Assembly: GCA_022539475.1 (NCBI GenBank)
Contig: VCMS01000154.1
Coordinates: forward strand, 60,986 to 124,985
DNA: 64,000 bases
From: Gracilaria domingensis
Taxonomy: Eukaryota; Rhodophyta; Florideophyceae; Gracilariales; Gracilariaceae
Direction of reading: 5' to 3'
In this document: one piece after another, positions 1 through 10,401 of the stretch
How the letters are laid out: each line of letters begins with the position of its first letter
How positions within the stretch are numbered: position 1 is the stretch's first letter
Notes under the pieces: generated by a model
Databases searched by the model: none
What the model was told of the DNA's origin: nothing
Seen by the model: the letters and a program-made list of their open reading frames with translations, nothing else
Translations under genes and position numbers: made by a program

Positions 1-459
1 GCCGAGCACAGCACGCGCACGATTGTCGTGGTCGCCAATCTGTGGCGTAGAGCCAATCAGGGCTCTTGGCACAAGCCCCGTGGACCGGGTGAACCGCCGC
101 CCTGCCAAGGGAGTGCCGTGCGCACCTCCGTCACGGAAACGGTTATCCCCGTGAAGGCCGGAAGATTCGTCAACCGGAAGTAATACCGTTTGTCGGTCTC
201 TCGACTCTCGTCGAATAAAGTGATGCCGTTGGACTCGTCTGATCGAGAGCTTTGCAAATACCTCCCTAGCTCAAGGATAGGACGCGTAGGACGCGAGTTA
301 CAGTACGGCCGCCACAGCGGAATGCGTGGAAAACCGCGGAAGTAAGCCCGTCTCCAACACTTGGAAAGCTTCACCTGCGTGATTTTAGGCAGCTACAGAA
401 CCTCTCCAGGTGAAACTGCGTCAGCAGGAGTGGCCCATACGCCATGGGGGCCCGCGAAC

Positions 460-687
460 GGGAAGTGTTCCCACAAGAATTCGTTATCGAACGCATCATG
501 CGTTACGATGATCGTGAGTCACGTCGTGAACCCCGATGGGGAGACTGAATACCAAGTCCGTTGGTACGGATACTCCCCTGAGGACGATACTTTCGAGCGG
601 ATCGAACATCTGTCTCGATCGAAGGTTCTCGCCTACTACCGGCGCAAGCGCTTACGGCCACCTCCAAATTGGACGCATCCCAGGTAG
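460..687 (+). pseudogene. Chromodomain at the integrase C-terminus, frameshifted
   Basis: Chromodomains at the C-terminus of Gypsy integrases bind chromatin marks and steer insertion. Bases about 537-650 encode the core, with visible motifs EYQVRWYGY, then EDDTFERIEHL and a basic end KVLAYYRRKRL. These fit the conserved EYLVRWKGY / TWEP-like pattern. The expected first strand (EFVIERIMRYDD) is in another frame at about 466-502, so at least one frameshift separates the halves. A clear relative lies at 39560-39794 (LYRLRWYGF, then RHLPRSFIV). No intact integrase core precedes it inside the window, so it is called a pseudogene fragment. Confidence 0.7.
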
Positions 688-1081
688 GATGACAGTACTA
701 CTGTGCCGTGAGGTGAACCGACGGGCCCACTTGTAGGAGAATAATTGATGGTATTACCAAGAAGTTTGGGTTGTTCCTACGGAAGGAAGTATCGAAAGGA
801 TGAAAGAAGAAAGATGATTTCCGTCTAACGGACGCCGATTTATCGGAAAGGAGCGAACTACCGTCTAACGGTCCAGGTGAACATGTCGTGAAGCTACACG
901 CGTAATGGAGAACCGTATTGGAACGATGGTGCGCCAAAGGTATTGAACCGTAATCCGGTTATGAAGGAACTGATATCGAAGTCGATTTTATTCTAAGGAG
1001 GAGTTGTACCGCTAGCTATCGCGGAGTGCGTTGGTCGCAGAGCCTACCAGAGCCCATCATGGAGGGAACCCACCGTTGGGA
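688..1081. other. Spacer between chromodomain and antisense ORF
   Basis: I see no coding signal here. It is the equivalent of 39795-40086 in the second copy and is probably untranslated element DNA, where transcripts of the two strands would converge. Confidence 0.4.
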
Positions 1082-2896
1082 TCACCGCCATCCTGTCGAA
1101 GGACCGGCACCTCCAGGGTTGGACGGCCCCGCTTGGAGAGGCTGACTCGCGAAAGCCTGCGCCCCCAATGCAAAGACCTGGCCGAGGTCGTACATATCCG
1201 GTGGAACCGGCACCCCAAGTCGGAGGAGTTGGTTGCGCATCGCTATCATGCGAGGGTCAATATTCCCCTGCGAAGGGCCCACGCCCCAACTGATAGGAGC
1301 AACTGGCGCAGCCGCCCCTCCGGCAACCGGAACTCCTGCGGAAGCCGCCGACGGACCGCCCGTTGCCGGTTCTTCCACAGTATCATCCACCATTGGATCG
1401 TCCTCCTCTCCTACGGAGTAATAGTTGTTGGAAAACATCAACCCATTAGGGTGATCGCTCGGAACCACTCGAGAAAGTCCGCGTAGGACGAGAGCCCGCT
1501 CCTTCGGGACGGTAACTCCCTCCCAGGGATCGTAATACACGAAGTCACCGGCACCCGGATGTGTTCGCCCTGGCGAACGGTCGCAGTGCGAATGAGTGCC
1601 CCTGGGGACATTTTCCGCCGGAACGGTACTCCAATCAATGGAATCGATGAGATCGATAAGGCTGATGACCTCGCTGACGTTGTCGTCCGAACCGAGCGCG
1701 GTGTATAAGTCCAGTGATCTAATCACATTCCGTAACCTCGGAGGCAAATACCAAACACGGTTCTGGTCGTATGCTTCCCATAGCATAAACGCGGCAACGC
1801 GAACGGCCCATTCGGCGATGAAGAGCATCCAATACTGCAAATGCGGATTCGCAATCATGCGTGACCCCACATAGGAGATGCACGGAGGCAAATCCGGGAA
1901 ACACCCGCGTGGTACCTCATAGTGAGCCCACCACGATGGGAGTGGAGCGAATCGACCCACTAGTGCGTCCGGACGCAAACGTTCAACCTCCATGTTCTGG
2001 TGTGGAACCAGATACCCGAACCGGGATCGCCATTTGCGTTCGTTTCGCAGTCGGCCGAAGAAGCTTCCCTCTCCCGAAGGGCGATGTAGATATCGGAACT
2101 CCGCTAGCAGGATCGGCGTGTTGAACAGGAGAATGTCCGCCGGCATCGCCTCCGGGAAGTTTTCCGCCGCTTGGAAGTCCGCGAGGTTCGCGCCATACTT
2201 GATCTCTCCGTAAGTTCGGAACCGGGAAATGTCGAACCCGTATGACTCGGGAATCCTCTCGGGGAACGAGGCTCAGTCCTTCCGAAAGTATGCCAATCGC
2301 GCCATAGCCGCGCGCGCTTCATCTAGCATTTCGTATCCACGGCCGCGCTGTTTCCGTGAAAACACGTGAGGTGCGACCGCCACGCGGTGTCTCCAATCCC
2401 AGGAATCCACCATATCTCGTTGTAGGCCGCCAGGCAGCATACCATTCTCGGTGTATGAATCCATCAACGCACTGTTGCGAACCGCTGTCGGGTGAAACCA
2501 GGGCGCTCTGTAATAGACCCAGCTTCCTCCGGTAGTCGGATCTTGAACAAAGAGCGATTCACGCGCTATCCAGCCAGCTGGAGTCGCCAGCAAGGGCACC
2601 GCCTGAGCGGAATTCCACGCAGCGACGTCGACCGGGTTCGGTGTAGTCGTGTGATGTTGACTCTGAGGCAGAGGAGCGGAGGCGAAACCGCCGAGATATC
2701 CTGTCGCAGGAGTTGCGGGACCCGAAACGTTCGGAGCCCCGGCTTGGGAGTGCTGCTCGCCGCCCTGGTGAGGGTTCATCGAATAGTCGATCGCGGAGGA
2801 AACTTCAAGTACTGAATCGTCTGATTGCAGAGAAGTTGAGTGCGCTTGCGCGTGTGTATCGTTGTGACGAGGAACCGGAATCTCGGATATGTCCAT
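1082..2896 (-). pseudogene. Long antisense ORF of the Gypsy family, copy 1 (unknown protein)
   Basis: The minus frame runs for about 605 codons from an ATG at 2896 to a stop at 1082, interrupted only by one TGA at 2273-2275. The N-terminal 207 residues are rich in Ser, Gln and His. The middle has many aromatic and Pro residues, with motifs such as EFRYL, RFGYLVPHQN, PPCISYVGSRMIAN and FVYYDPW. The last ~100 residues are a Pro/Ala/Gly tail. The protein is homologous along its length to the minus-strand ORF at 42136-43947, which reads through the position of this TGA, so the TGA looks like a later nonsense mutation. I recognise no known domain. It is transcribed against the retroelement, between the chromodomain and the 3' LTR. 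Antisense ORFs near the 3' LTR are known in some plant Gypsy elements such as Grande, but I see no link to their products. Confidence 0.75.
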
Positions 2897-2908
2897 GATA
2901 AACCGCGC

Positions 2909-2915
2909 TTATATA
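2909..2915 (-). promoter_or_regulatory. TATA box for antisense ORF copy 1
   Basis: On the minus strand TATATAA lies 13-19 bp upstream of the ATG at 2896. A TTTAAATA-like box sits at the same place in the second copy (43955-43964), and TATAAATA at 47181-47188 beside a third LTR. With so short a gap, transcription would begin at or inside the first codons, so the functional start could be a later ATG. Confidence 0.5.
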
Positions 2916-2963
2916 CTCGCTCGCTGATGAGTCTCCGCTTGCAAACCGGATGTTTTCTGTGCT

Positions 2964-2974
2964 AAGGAGGGGGA
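2964..2974 (+). other. Polypurine tract of Gypsy copy G1
   Basis: AAGGAGGGGGA lies directly before the LTR start. Purine-rich relatives precede the LTRs starting at 44023 (plus) and 47122 (minus). It would prime second-strand DNA synthesis. Confidence 0.6.
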
Positions 2975-3956
2975 TATGTAGAGCAAAACGTGCTCGCCCG
3001 GTACACGATGAAGGATTTCATAAACCCCTGGTAAGGATGATTCCGGGTACTCGGAAGGTATGAGTATTGGCCCACGGGTGGGATACTTTTTGGCAGTATT
3101 GAGGTATGGCACCCTGAGGGTCGGCCATGACGTGGCGCAGATGAGTATTGGTCGCGTATACGCGTGTGTAGGAATGGGTGTGTTCACACATGTCTTGTTA
3201 TGATTGTCGGATATTTTACTGGCCGCTGCCGCCGGTTGTCACGTGCACTACGTGTATGGACCTGCTTAGGTGTGCACTAAATTATTTAATTTAGTTTAAC
3301 TAATTTATCGGTTACGATATAAAAGGTGACCTCCCGGTCACCTCCTCCTTCAGTAAAGGGTAACCGAGTTTGGCTGTGAACCATGTTCGCCTGCGCGAAG
3401 TGTACAACTCCCTCAGGAGGGTCACCGCGTACGGTACGGATTGGATTCATCGCTCGGGATCACTCCGGCAATACTGACCATTTTGGCCTTGCCATCGGGC
3501 TTATTTATTCCGTGTCTTCAGACTTTCTGTTTCGTTTACTGTGCAGTTGAACTGCTTTCACCACAATTGGTAGCGTTTCTGTCTCTGTATAGAGTTGTGC
3601 CGCGTGGGCTTAATACAGATCGACGTCTCGCGGCGCCGGATCTGTTGCCGCTTGCCGCACGTCCCGCCGCGGGATTCCTCTCTTTTCCTCCTTTGGTTTC
3701 CCTTCCTTTTCCCCTTTTTACCTAGGGCTTACGCCGCTCTACGGTACTTCCCTCCTCAACCATTCCGTCGCTCTTCGCCGGATTTCTGGATCAGGCCCGT
3801 TCACCCATCAACCTCCGTAGGTATATCCCGTACCACGGGCGGTTTTACACCCGCACTATCCGTGTTAGGAGATCTCACCACTGAGTTCACCTTGTATAGA
3901 GGGCAAGGACTCGAACGCCTTGAGAGACGATCCCATCGCTGGGGTTTTGCTCTACC
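2975..3956 (+). repeat. LTR of the G family, copy 1
   Basis: The LTR is about 982 bp. The start TATGTAGAGC and end TGCTCTACC correspond to TGTGTAGAGC and TGCTCTACA in the copy at 44023-44920, so the terminal TG and CA have mutated here. A TATAAAA box lies at 3318-3324, just before a GGTGAC/GTCACC hairpin. TTCGCCTGCGCG is shared with the second LTR (near 3386 and 44400). The LTRs are related but clearly diverged. Confidence 0.65.
3318..3324 (+). promoter_or_regulatory. TATA box in LTR copy 1
   Basis: TATAAAA lies about 345 bp into the LTR, at the expected U3/R border. A short inverted repeat, GGTGAC with GTCACC, follows directly. The two later LTRs carry a different hairpin (GATGGC with GCCATC) at the matching place. 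Confidence 0.5.
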
Positions 3957-3984
3957 GAAACGTGGACACGGTTCGTAAAGTAAA

Positions 3985-5611
3985 CCTGCAGAGAAGTCCA
4001 GAGCTCTATATAAACCTTGAATGCAATCGGTTGCGCAGTGCGCAGCAGTTTTCAATGACGTGCATAGAGTTGGAAAGGGCGCGGACTCAGGCCGCGAGGA
4101 AAATTCTAATGAAGAATACAGGAATCAAGCGCCGTCGTTTGTTGGGAAAACTCGACCTTGATATAGTCCAGTGTGCTCCTTAACATCCAATGCATCAATG
4201 GCTTCTGGGGTGGATAAAACATCTCGTTGCTTTAACAATTGGCTCCCATCGCAAATGTGATTCATCCAAACATAGGTTTGTCATTGAGCAAGGGATCTTG
4301 GATATCATCAATGACACGCTTTCAGTTGGATACAAGGGGATTCCGGCGGTTTGGGGGCGGCCTCCTGAGTCATTTAAACACATTGGTGGATTCAAAGCAG
4401 AAGATTTTCAGAATCTGGCGTTGTTCTAGGGCCCTTGTGTGTTTAACCACACATCGATTGACAGAAGATTAACGAAAATATGGAGCATTACTTCGAAGAT
4501 CACTTACATTCTCTTCGACACAAATCCACGAAGAGATGAAATAGCTCGATTAAGGAACCTTGTGGTACAGCCTCATTCAATGTTTGTGGACTTTGTGTTT
4601 GACGGGAGCTCTACTGAGTTCTGTCTGACCCCAATGACGCACTGCATGTTGCTCTTCCCTGAAATGCTACAGGAGTGTGGGCCTTTGAGGAATGTGTCGC
4701 AGTTCATAGCCGAACACGTGGCTGGGACGCTGACTGAAATGCGGAGATCTACGCAGCGGCCAGAAGCGAATCTATTTCATAAAACTCATACCCTATTTGG
4801 TCTGCAGTTACTAGGTGGTGAAATGGGGTTAGGGCTGGAGAAAGACGGGTACGGAGGCGAGGCAGAATTTGGTCAGAACTCGGAAGATTCGGAACGGCAT
4901 TCATTGAACAGTGCAGAATCGCAGAAGCGGAGCGAGGAAACCCTCTTAATGGGACACACCACGGCACGTAAGGGAGAAACAGCAGTTGTGAAGGTCATAG
5001 GTGCTCGTCGCAGCGTGGGTGGGGCAGAGCGCATGAGACAAGTGAAGGAATATGTCTAGACAACGTTCCCGATCACTGCGTTTGACGTTCAAGTCTTGAG
5101 CCTGCACATACTTCCTGCGATATCAATCAAAACGAAAGGCACTTGTCTTCAAGTAGAATCTCAGGCACATTTTGTTCATCGTGAAAAACAGAACTTGCAC
5201 AAAGCCCGCCAGCGATGCTGGATTGCCGCACACTTTCACTCTGGAGGAACAGATGACTCGAATGCGTCCATATTGTCGCCGTACGATGTTTACTATGGTG
5301 CTGTCGACGAGATGCTTCAAAAGACATTCTCGTATCGCTCTACTGGAGAGCAACACACGCAAACAGAATCACAACCACTTTGTCGGGTTAGCTGGATGTA
5401 TGGACTGTTGTGCGACCGTCAAACTGGACACACCTACACTCGAATATCAGCGCCACAGCGAAGAGGTACACTTCAAGACTCACGGAACTCGCTTGAGTAC
5501 ATCAAATGTATGAAGAGAAACATCGGTTTTTTGGACTTTAACGGGCGGCGTACCTTTCCGATTCATTCGGTGACGGAATTATGGATGAGACGGGACGGGA
5601 AGGGCGCTTGA
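3985..5611 (+). pseudogene. CACTA/En-Spm (tnp2-type) transposase remnant, copy 1
   Basis: One frame stays readable for about 1.6 kb despite stops at 4181 (TAA), 4427 (TAG) and 5057 (TAG). Its translation parallels the copy at 49964-52970. NTGIKRR matches ESGIKRS, MHQWLLGWIKHL matches MHMVLLGWTKHV, GFKAEDFQNL matches RFKAEDLKRH, CLTPMTHC matches CLTPTTHT, and GFLDFNGRR matches GFLDLDGRR. These blocks fit the C-terminal half of the plant and algal Transposase_21 (tnp2) family. The N-terminal half is absent, and the 5' edge abuts the LTR ending at 3956. At the stop positions the sister copy has Tyr, Leu and Ser, so the stops are ordinary decay. Confidence 0.65.
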
Positions 5612-6231
5612 GGGGGTTCGTGAGGGGCGACGTTTCTTGAAGAATGGTGAGATGTAGATGTGCTACTAGAGGGCAGCGCCGATGTGACGCAACGTGACAA
5701 GAACGGAGCCATGTAATGAAGTAACAAGGAATAAAATATGGTGCAATAGGTATCCAAAAAAAACTTAGTATTTTACTCAATTACATTTCACGTCTATGAT
5801 ACAAGGGCACAAAAAGACACGAAATAATGACCATTGAGAGAACCATTGCGGATATCTACCGCTGTGATCTACTTAACAATGGACAGCCAATGCATATCTA
5901 ATGCACATATTGTTGGACATCATCAGCAAGTCTTACGTGCATCCAAGGCACAAACACCGGACATCTGTGACACCTACCGTAGGATATATGTGGCACAGTT
6001 TAAGGACCTCCAATGAATATCTATAACACATCCAAAACCCAGCAAATCAGGGCAAAATTAAGGTATGCGCGCGCACATCTAATGGATATCCATTGGATAT
6101 CAACTTGCCTTTCTGGGAACCAGCGCTACGGACGTATGCTCGCCGTTTGCGATTTTTGATTGGAACCGATTGCTTTAATGTCTGCGTGTGTCCCGAATGT
6201 GCTGCACCAGGTCTTTCTTCAGTTGAAATTC
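5612..6231. other. Intergenic, no gene seen
   Basis: The stretch is AT-rich and holds no convincing ORF. It contains the 14-bp palindrome AATGGATATCCATT near 6081-6095. No clear transposon end was found for either neighbour. Confidence 0.4.
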
Positions 6232-7390
6232 CTAACCTCTGTCTGTCAAGCTCATTTCGGGGGAGAGTAGCTGTGCTGCTAAGCTGTTATCTGAAAGAAG
6301 TGCCCCGTCTTGTGTTGTGTCATTAAACCACTTGAACGCATTCAATTCCACATTTCCCCGTAGCTCCTCGTCCAATGATTCCTTGATTTCCTCACAGTAC
6401 GTGTCCCTCCTGCTCTCAACAACCATGTTATGCAGACAAATGCAGGTCCACATTACAAGCGAAAGGTCAGACATTTGCCAAAGCCTAGCAGGGCGACCAA
6501 GAATTTGGAAGCGCTGCTCCAAAACACCAAAAGCGTGTTCAGCATCTTCCTAGCTCGTTCTTGAAATGTGGCGTATGTCCTTTCCTTCTTTGTCTTTGGT
6601 TGCTGAATTGTTTTTTAAAGACTGTACCAGTCTGGATATACACCGTCTGCAAGATAGTAGAGAGTTTCATGTGCTTGTTCATTTACCGTGTAGGTCATCA
6701 GAGGCGGAAACTCTCCTGCCAGTAATGCTTTCACTGTTGGTGATGTATCAAGAATGTTTATGTCATTCAAAGAGCCTGGATAGCCAAATGACATGTGCCA
6801 TATCCACAACTCACAATCACTCATTGCTTCGAGAGTAACAGCTGGTTTGCCTTCTTTTCCAGAGTACATTCCTGCACACGCAGTGGGGCACAACTTCCCC
6901 TCCCATCTTTTGCAATCAATGCAACCTATACATCCCGGAAATCCGAAATTCTCTACTCTGATATAAAGTCATAATTCGATTTAAGTCCTTTTCATTTGGT
7001 TGTCTCAAATAGATTTTGTTAAAGACATGTAAACCTTTTTTTCAGAACGCTTTAACTGAAAGCAGTACTGATGTATCCGACATCTGCGTATACTCATCGA
7101 GAAAGTCCGCAGCAACACCATACGATAAAAATCGGAGTGCAGCTACTATGCGCTGCAACGGATGAATTCCTTGTTTCTTTGCTGCATCTGTGCGCACTCG
7201 AAATATGTCCCTCCCAAGGAGCGCATGATACAAAGTGTCCAAGATTGGCTTTGGAAGTCTAAACCGACGCTCAAACTGTTTGATATTGTACTTGGGATTA
7301 TCGCCGAAGTAGTCTGAGATAATGGTATTGTTCGCACTAGCAAAGTTGCGCGCGACATTTGGGGCTTTTGGCCGCTTTGAGAGGGAAAGT
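6232..7390 (-). pseudogene. PIF/Harbinger transposase (DDE_Tnp_4 / HARBI1-like), frameshifted
   Basis: Harbinger nucleases cut and paste DNA at short target sites. Read on the minus strand, the whole nuclease is recognisable across at least three frames. First comes an N-terminal part with DYFG and FRVR, then GIHPLQRIVAALRFLSYG. Next is GFPGCIGCIDC with the first catalytic Asp, then ELWIWHMSFGYPGS and NDINIL with the second Asp. Then DAEHAFGVLEQRF carries the Glu, followed by RPARLW and CLHNMVVE. Breaks include a stop at 7042, a frame change near 6950 and another near 6600. The second (Myb-like) gene of autonomous Harbinger elements is not visible. Family assignment is firm. Activity is excluded unless several indels were corrected. 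Confidence 0.8.
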
Positions 7391-7412
7391 TAAGATTGCT
7401 TTTGAGGGTCAA

Positions 7413-8102
7413 GGTGCGATAAAGTTGCTATGACAAGGTTTTCAATGGTCTCATCATCGCGGAAATCGTCCGAGTTGTCTACAGAAGTCATGAGGAAAAG
7501 CAAATGTCAGCACATACGCAGATTACGCGATCCTGCTGAGTATCTTTCGTCGTTGATCATCAACCCGGTGGGCGCCGTTTTGGCACCGACGATGGATGGC
7601 TTCGGTGTTTCCATCAGCCAAACGGCTTAAGCTACTTGGCCGAATAAGATTCCCGAATTTTCCATTATCCATCAACCCGGTGGAGATGGGCTTGCTGTGA
7701 GGTGCTCAGAAATCGATTTTTTCCAAATAGTGTAAGCCACACTATCTACAGGGAAAAGCGGGAAATGGCAAAACTTTCTAAACAGTGAAAAAGATATATT
7801 TTTCCTGCAATCAGTAGTCGTAAATTGTTGTAAAAGTTTAATTCTCTACTACATCTTTGCCTACAGAGAGGCAGAGACATTACAGTGACACGGTGTGTGC
7901 AGCCAAGATGTTCGCATATATATTGGTAGATTTCGGGAAATCTGAAAAAGTCGATGATACTCCTTCACCAAAAGTAGAACGTCTGTATCGTCGAATATTT
8001 GCGTGGTTAAGTCACCAAAGAAAAATATCTTGCTAGGCGATAGAATGCTCTAGTGGAGTACTTGGTTATGATTTTAAAGTAAATATCATAATCAAAAAAC
8101 TA
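7413..8102. other. Intergenic, no gene seen
   Basis: A 14-bp direct repeat (CATCAACCCGGTGG) occurs near 7558 and 7671. AATAGTGTAAGCCACACTAT near 7726 resembles the subterminal motif of the pogo element at 40 kb, possibly by chance. No ORF is supported. Confidence 0.35.
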
Positions 8103-8123
8103 CGCCGTACTCAACACCGCTAT
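8103..8123 (+). repeat. Left terminal inverted repeat of pogo A
   Basis: The inner 15 bp (8109-8123) are the exact reverse complement of 10379-10393. A second small inverted repeat, TATATAGCG with CGCTATATA, follows directly inside. Confidence 0.6.
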
Positions 8124-8423
8124 ATAGCGACAAAATCGCTATATAACGCGATTTACCCTTCCCAGCGGGCTAGTCTGGAAACAACTTTCCAGAATCAGCC
8201 ACAACGTTTCCGTCCAAAGTTCTTAAGCCCACTTGAGACCAATGTCGATAGCTCCAACGATTTAGATCTGTACGAAATGACAAGAAACAACGGCAACTTT
8301 ACTCATCTAGTCCGTAGCACCGATTTTGCGAGCAAGGTTCAAACAACAGAATAATAGAAAAATGGCTCAATTTGAGGCAAATTCCTCAACAGATTCGACA
8401 ACAACAACCCAGTCGATCAATCA

Positions 8424-10310
8424 TTACGGTGAATTACAAATCACTATCATGAAAACCCGGCGTGTTCTTTTGACAGCCAAAAGAACGACCAGCGGTCGGA
8501 ACGCCCAGACTGTTGGAGAACTGTAACACAGCCTCTGCAATTTCTTGCTCCAAGCGTCCATGGCTTGTCGGCGCATTTTCGCTCTTCCGTTCACCGCCCT
8601 CGATAACCGCAAGCGCCTGTCCTGCAGACGTACTGCAAACACCAGAACTGTGACTCGGCTGTGCCTTACGGCGGTCAATGAGATCCTGTAAGGTAAGGTA
8701 AGGTACTGAGCTGGAAGCCCAGCAGACAGCACTTTGCTCCCTGCAGCACTTCTGCGAGAAACTGTGTCGACGGGTTTTGCAACGTGCTGCTCCAATACTT
8801 CAGAAGTGGTATGGCACTCTCTTATAATCTCCGCTATATTGCTCAGAGCTGTGGGTGCGCCGAGTCGAGAACGACTGAGCACATTCTTGACTGCGAGTAA
8901 GGCTTCTGCCTCTCGACGCCGCTCACGCAACGTTGGAAGCCGGGACGGTAGGGTCTTCATTTTGTCACCACGCTCAGAGAGACTCTCATCAAACTTATTG
9001 TCAAACTTATTGACAAAACGGTAGTCCATTGGCCACAGTCCGCATGCATCAAAACTTCGAATAGCATCCGCGACCGTTATGCTCTTCCACCCACACACTC
9101 CAAGCATGAGTTTGACACCAATAGACGTTAACGCTAGAGGCGCAATGCTCAGAAGTTCGTCCCGTATGGCTCTGACAGTTGTCTTGAACGTTTTGTTCAC
9201 GTACTGGTCAACAGGTTGGAGAAAATGGCTCGTATTCGCTGGGCTCTGCACAACTTCGATATTGTGACCCACACAAACGTCAAGCCATTCATAACCCCTT
9301 CGAGAAGCATGCTCATCAAGTAGCAACACGACTGGCTTTTCCTTGGGAACGGACTTCCGTATGAACCTGGCGAGGTGTTCAATAATATGCGGCAGTACTT
9401 TTTTCGTGACGGAACCGTGAGGCGATGTGGCTATCATACTATCACCATGGACCCAGTTCTTGGAACAAAGAAAATGAGGTTCGCCATTGCTTGTAACAAA
9501 GATATCCTTGTCCAGCTCCTGTAACCATCTCGACATCACATTTTTTCCCTCGACTATGAATATCGGAGGGGCCTTGCGAACAGACGCCGAAACAGCCAAC
9601 ACCGCTGTGACATGTCGTCCAGAGCCATTGCTCAGAGGTGTAGAGCGAAAGCCACCATGGTTGGAATCTGAATCAGTGAAAAGCTTCACCTTCTTACCGT
9701 ACAGCGGTTCGATTGCCGTTTCATCGAGATTCCATACGTAGTCGGCACTCTCAAATATTCCCGGATTGAACGCAGCAACAGATTCGAGACAGGTTGTATA
9801 TGTGCGCACATGAACAGCATTCTCCGCCCTGAGCTTCATGTTGTGCCTCAGCTCTGCGGTGCGGAAAGTAATGTCTCGGTTGCGAGCTCTCCATGCGCGC
9901 ACATAATCATCCGATGGAACACCGTTTTTGAACGAACAACGTCCATCAGCAGCAATGCCTCCCATAATTTGCTTTGCAGTTTCGATGTTCACCGCAAAAC
10001 CGCGACCTGCATCGTGCTTCATGCGCTTAACGATCAGTTGATTTTCTTCTTCAGTGAGAACTGGCCGGCTTCCAGCAGGATTAGCGGTAGGATTCAGTAG
10101 CTTTTTAAGCGTCCTTTCATCATTGGTGACCATCGCTGTGCGAATGCGGTAAAGTGTAGTGCGCGATATGTCGATTTGTGCCAAGATTCGTCGTGTCCGG
10201 ATCTGTGGCTTGAGAAGCAAGTAAACAGTATGTCTCTGGTGTGCAGCTATTTCGTTTTTCGCAGAACGCTTTTTGAGTAACGCTGTTTGCTTTCGCAAAG
10301 ACGGAGGCAT
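8424..10310 (-). CDS. pogo/jerky-type DDE transposase (DDE_1), intact
   Basis: The 628-residue protein would cut and rejoin its own element at TA sites. The N-terminal ~110 residues are basic and helical, with a helix-turn-helix-like stretch (RRILAQIDISRTTLYRIR), likely for end binding. The DDE_1 catalytic core follows: first Asp in WNLDETAIEP (about residue 193), second in LLLDEHASRRG (about residue 330), third in HFLQPVDQYVNKTFK (about residue 368). The C-terminus after about residue 450 is Arg-rich and not conserved by eye. The ATG at 10310 lies 69 bp inside the right inverted repeat. No stop or frameshift is present, unlike every other transposon gene in the window, so this copy may be recently active. 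The assignment to the pogo/jerky group rests on the spacing and context of the three Asp residues. Confidence 0.88.
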   Translation of the reverse strand: MPPSLRKQTALLKKRSAKNEIAAHQRHTVYLLLKPQIRTRRILAQIDISRTTLYRIRTAMVTNDERTLKKLLNPTANPAGSRPVLTEEENQLIVKRMKHDAGRGFAVNIETAKQIMGGIAADGRCSFKNGVPSDDYVRAWRARNRDITFRTAELRHNMKLRAENAVHVRTYTTCLESVAAFNPGIFESADYVWNLDETAIEPLYGKKVKLFTDSDSNHGGFRSTPLSNGSGRHVTAVLAVSASVRKAPPIFIVEGKNVMSRWLQELDKDIFVTSNGEPHFLCSKNWVHGDSMIATSPHGSVTKKVLPHIIEHLARFIRKSVPKEKPVVLLLDEHASRRGYEWLDVCVGHNIEVVQSPANTSHFLQPVDQYVNKTFKTTVRAIRDELLSIAPLALTSIGVKLMLGVCGWKSITVADAIRSFDACGLWPMDYRFVNKFDNKFDESLSERGDKMKTLPSRLPTLRERRREAEALLAVKNVLSRSRLGAPTALSNIAEIIRECHTTSEVLEQHVAKPVDTVSRRSAAGSKVLSAGLPAQYLTLPYRISLTAVRHSRVTVLVFAVRLQDRRLRLSRAVNGRAKMRRQAMDAWSKKLQRLCYSSPTVWAFRPLVVLLAVKRTRRVFMIVICNSP

Positions 10311-10378
10311 AAAATACGTACTGATTTGACTTTCGTTCCAGTTCTGAAACTCGATGTGATAGAAAGCAGAGATGTTTC

Positions 10379-10399
10379 ATAGCGGTGTTGAGTTGGTAC
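10379..10399 (-). repeat. Right terminal inverted repeat of pogo A
   Basis: It is the reverse complement of the left repeat (15 of the inner 15 bp match) and is followed by TA at 10400-10401. It lies 69 bp from the transposase ATG, so this end also carries the promoter region. Confidence 0.6.
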
Positions 10400-10401
10400 T
10401 A

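Larger units (their letters stand above)
1..3956 (+). mobile_element. 3' portion of a chromodomain Gypsy retroelement (copy G1)
   Basis: This is the downstream part of a Ty3/Gypsy element that enters from the left window edge. In order it holds a degraded chromodomain (about 460-687), a 395-bp spacer, a long antisense ORF (1082-2896, minus), a polypurine tract (2964-2974) and an LTR (2975-3956). The same order and similar spacing recur at 39.5-44.9 kb, so the unit is a real element family and not a chance assembly. Gag, protease, RT and most of the integrase lie outside the window or are unrecognisable in bases 1-360. The element is decayed: the chromodomain is frameshifted, the antisense ORF has a stop, and the LTR ends have lost the canonical TG/CA. 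Confidence 0.7.
8103..10399 (-). mobile_element. pogo-type DNA transposon A, apparently complete
   Basis: The element is about 2.3 kb, with one uninterrupted transposase. Its ends form inverted repeats of about 21 bp: 8103-8123 and 10379-10399 share ACTCAACACCGCTAT exactly in their inner part. TA dinucleotides flank both ends (8101-8102 and 10400-10401), as expected for the TA target duplication of Tc1/mariner/pogo elements. The outer 6 bp of the repeats match poorly, so the exact ends are tentative. Confidence 0.65.
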
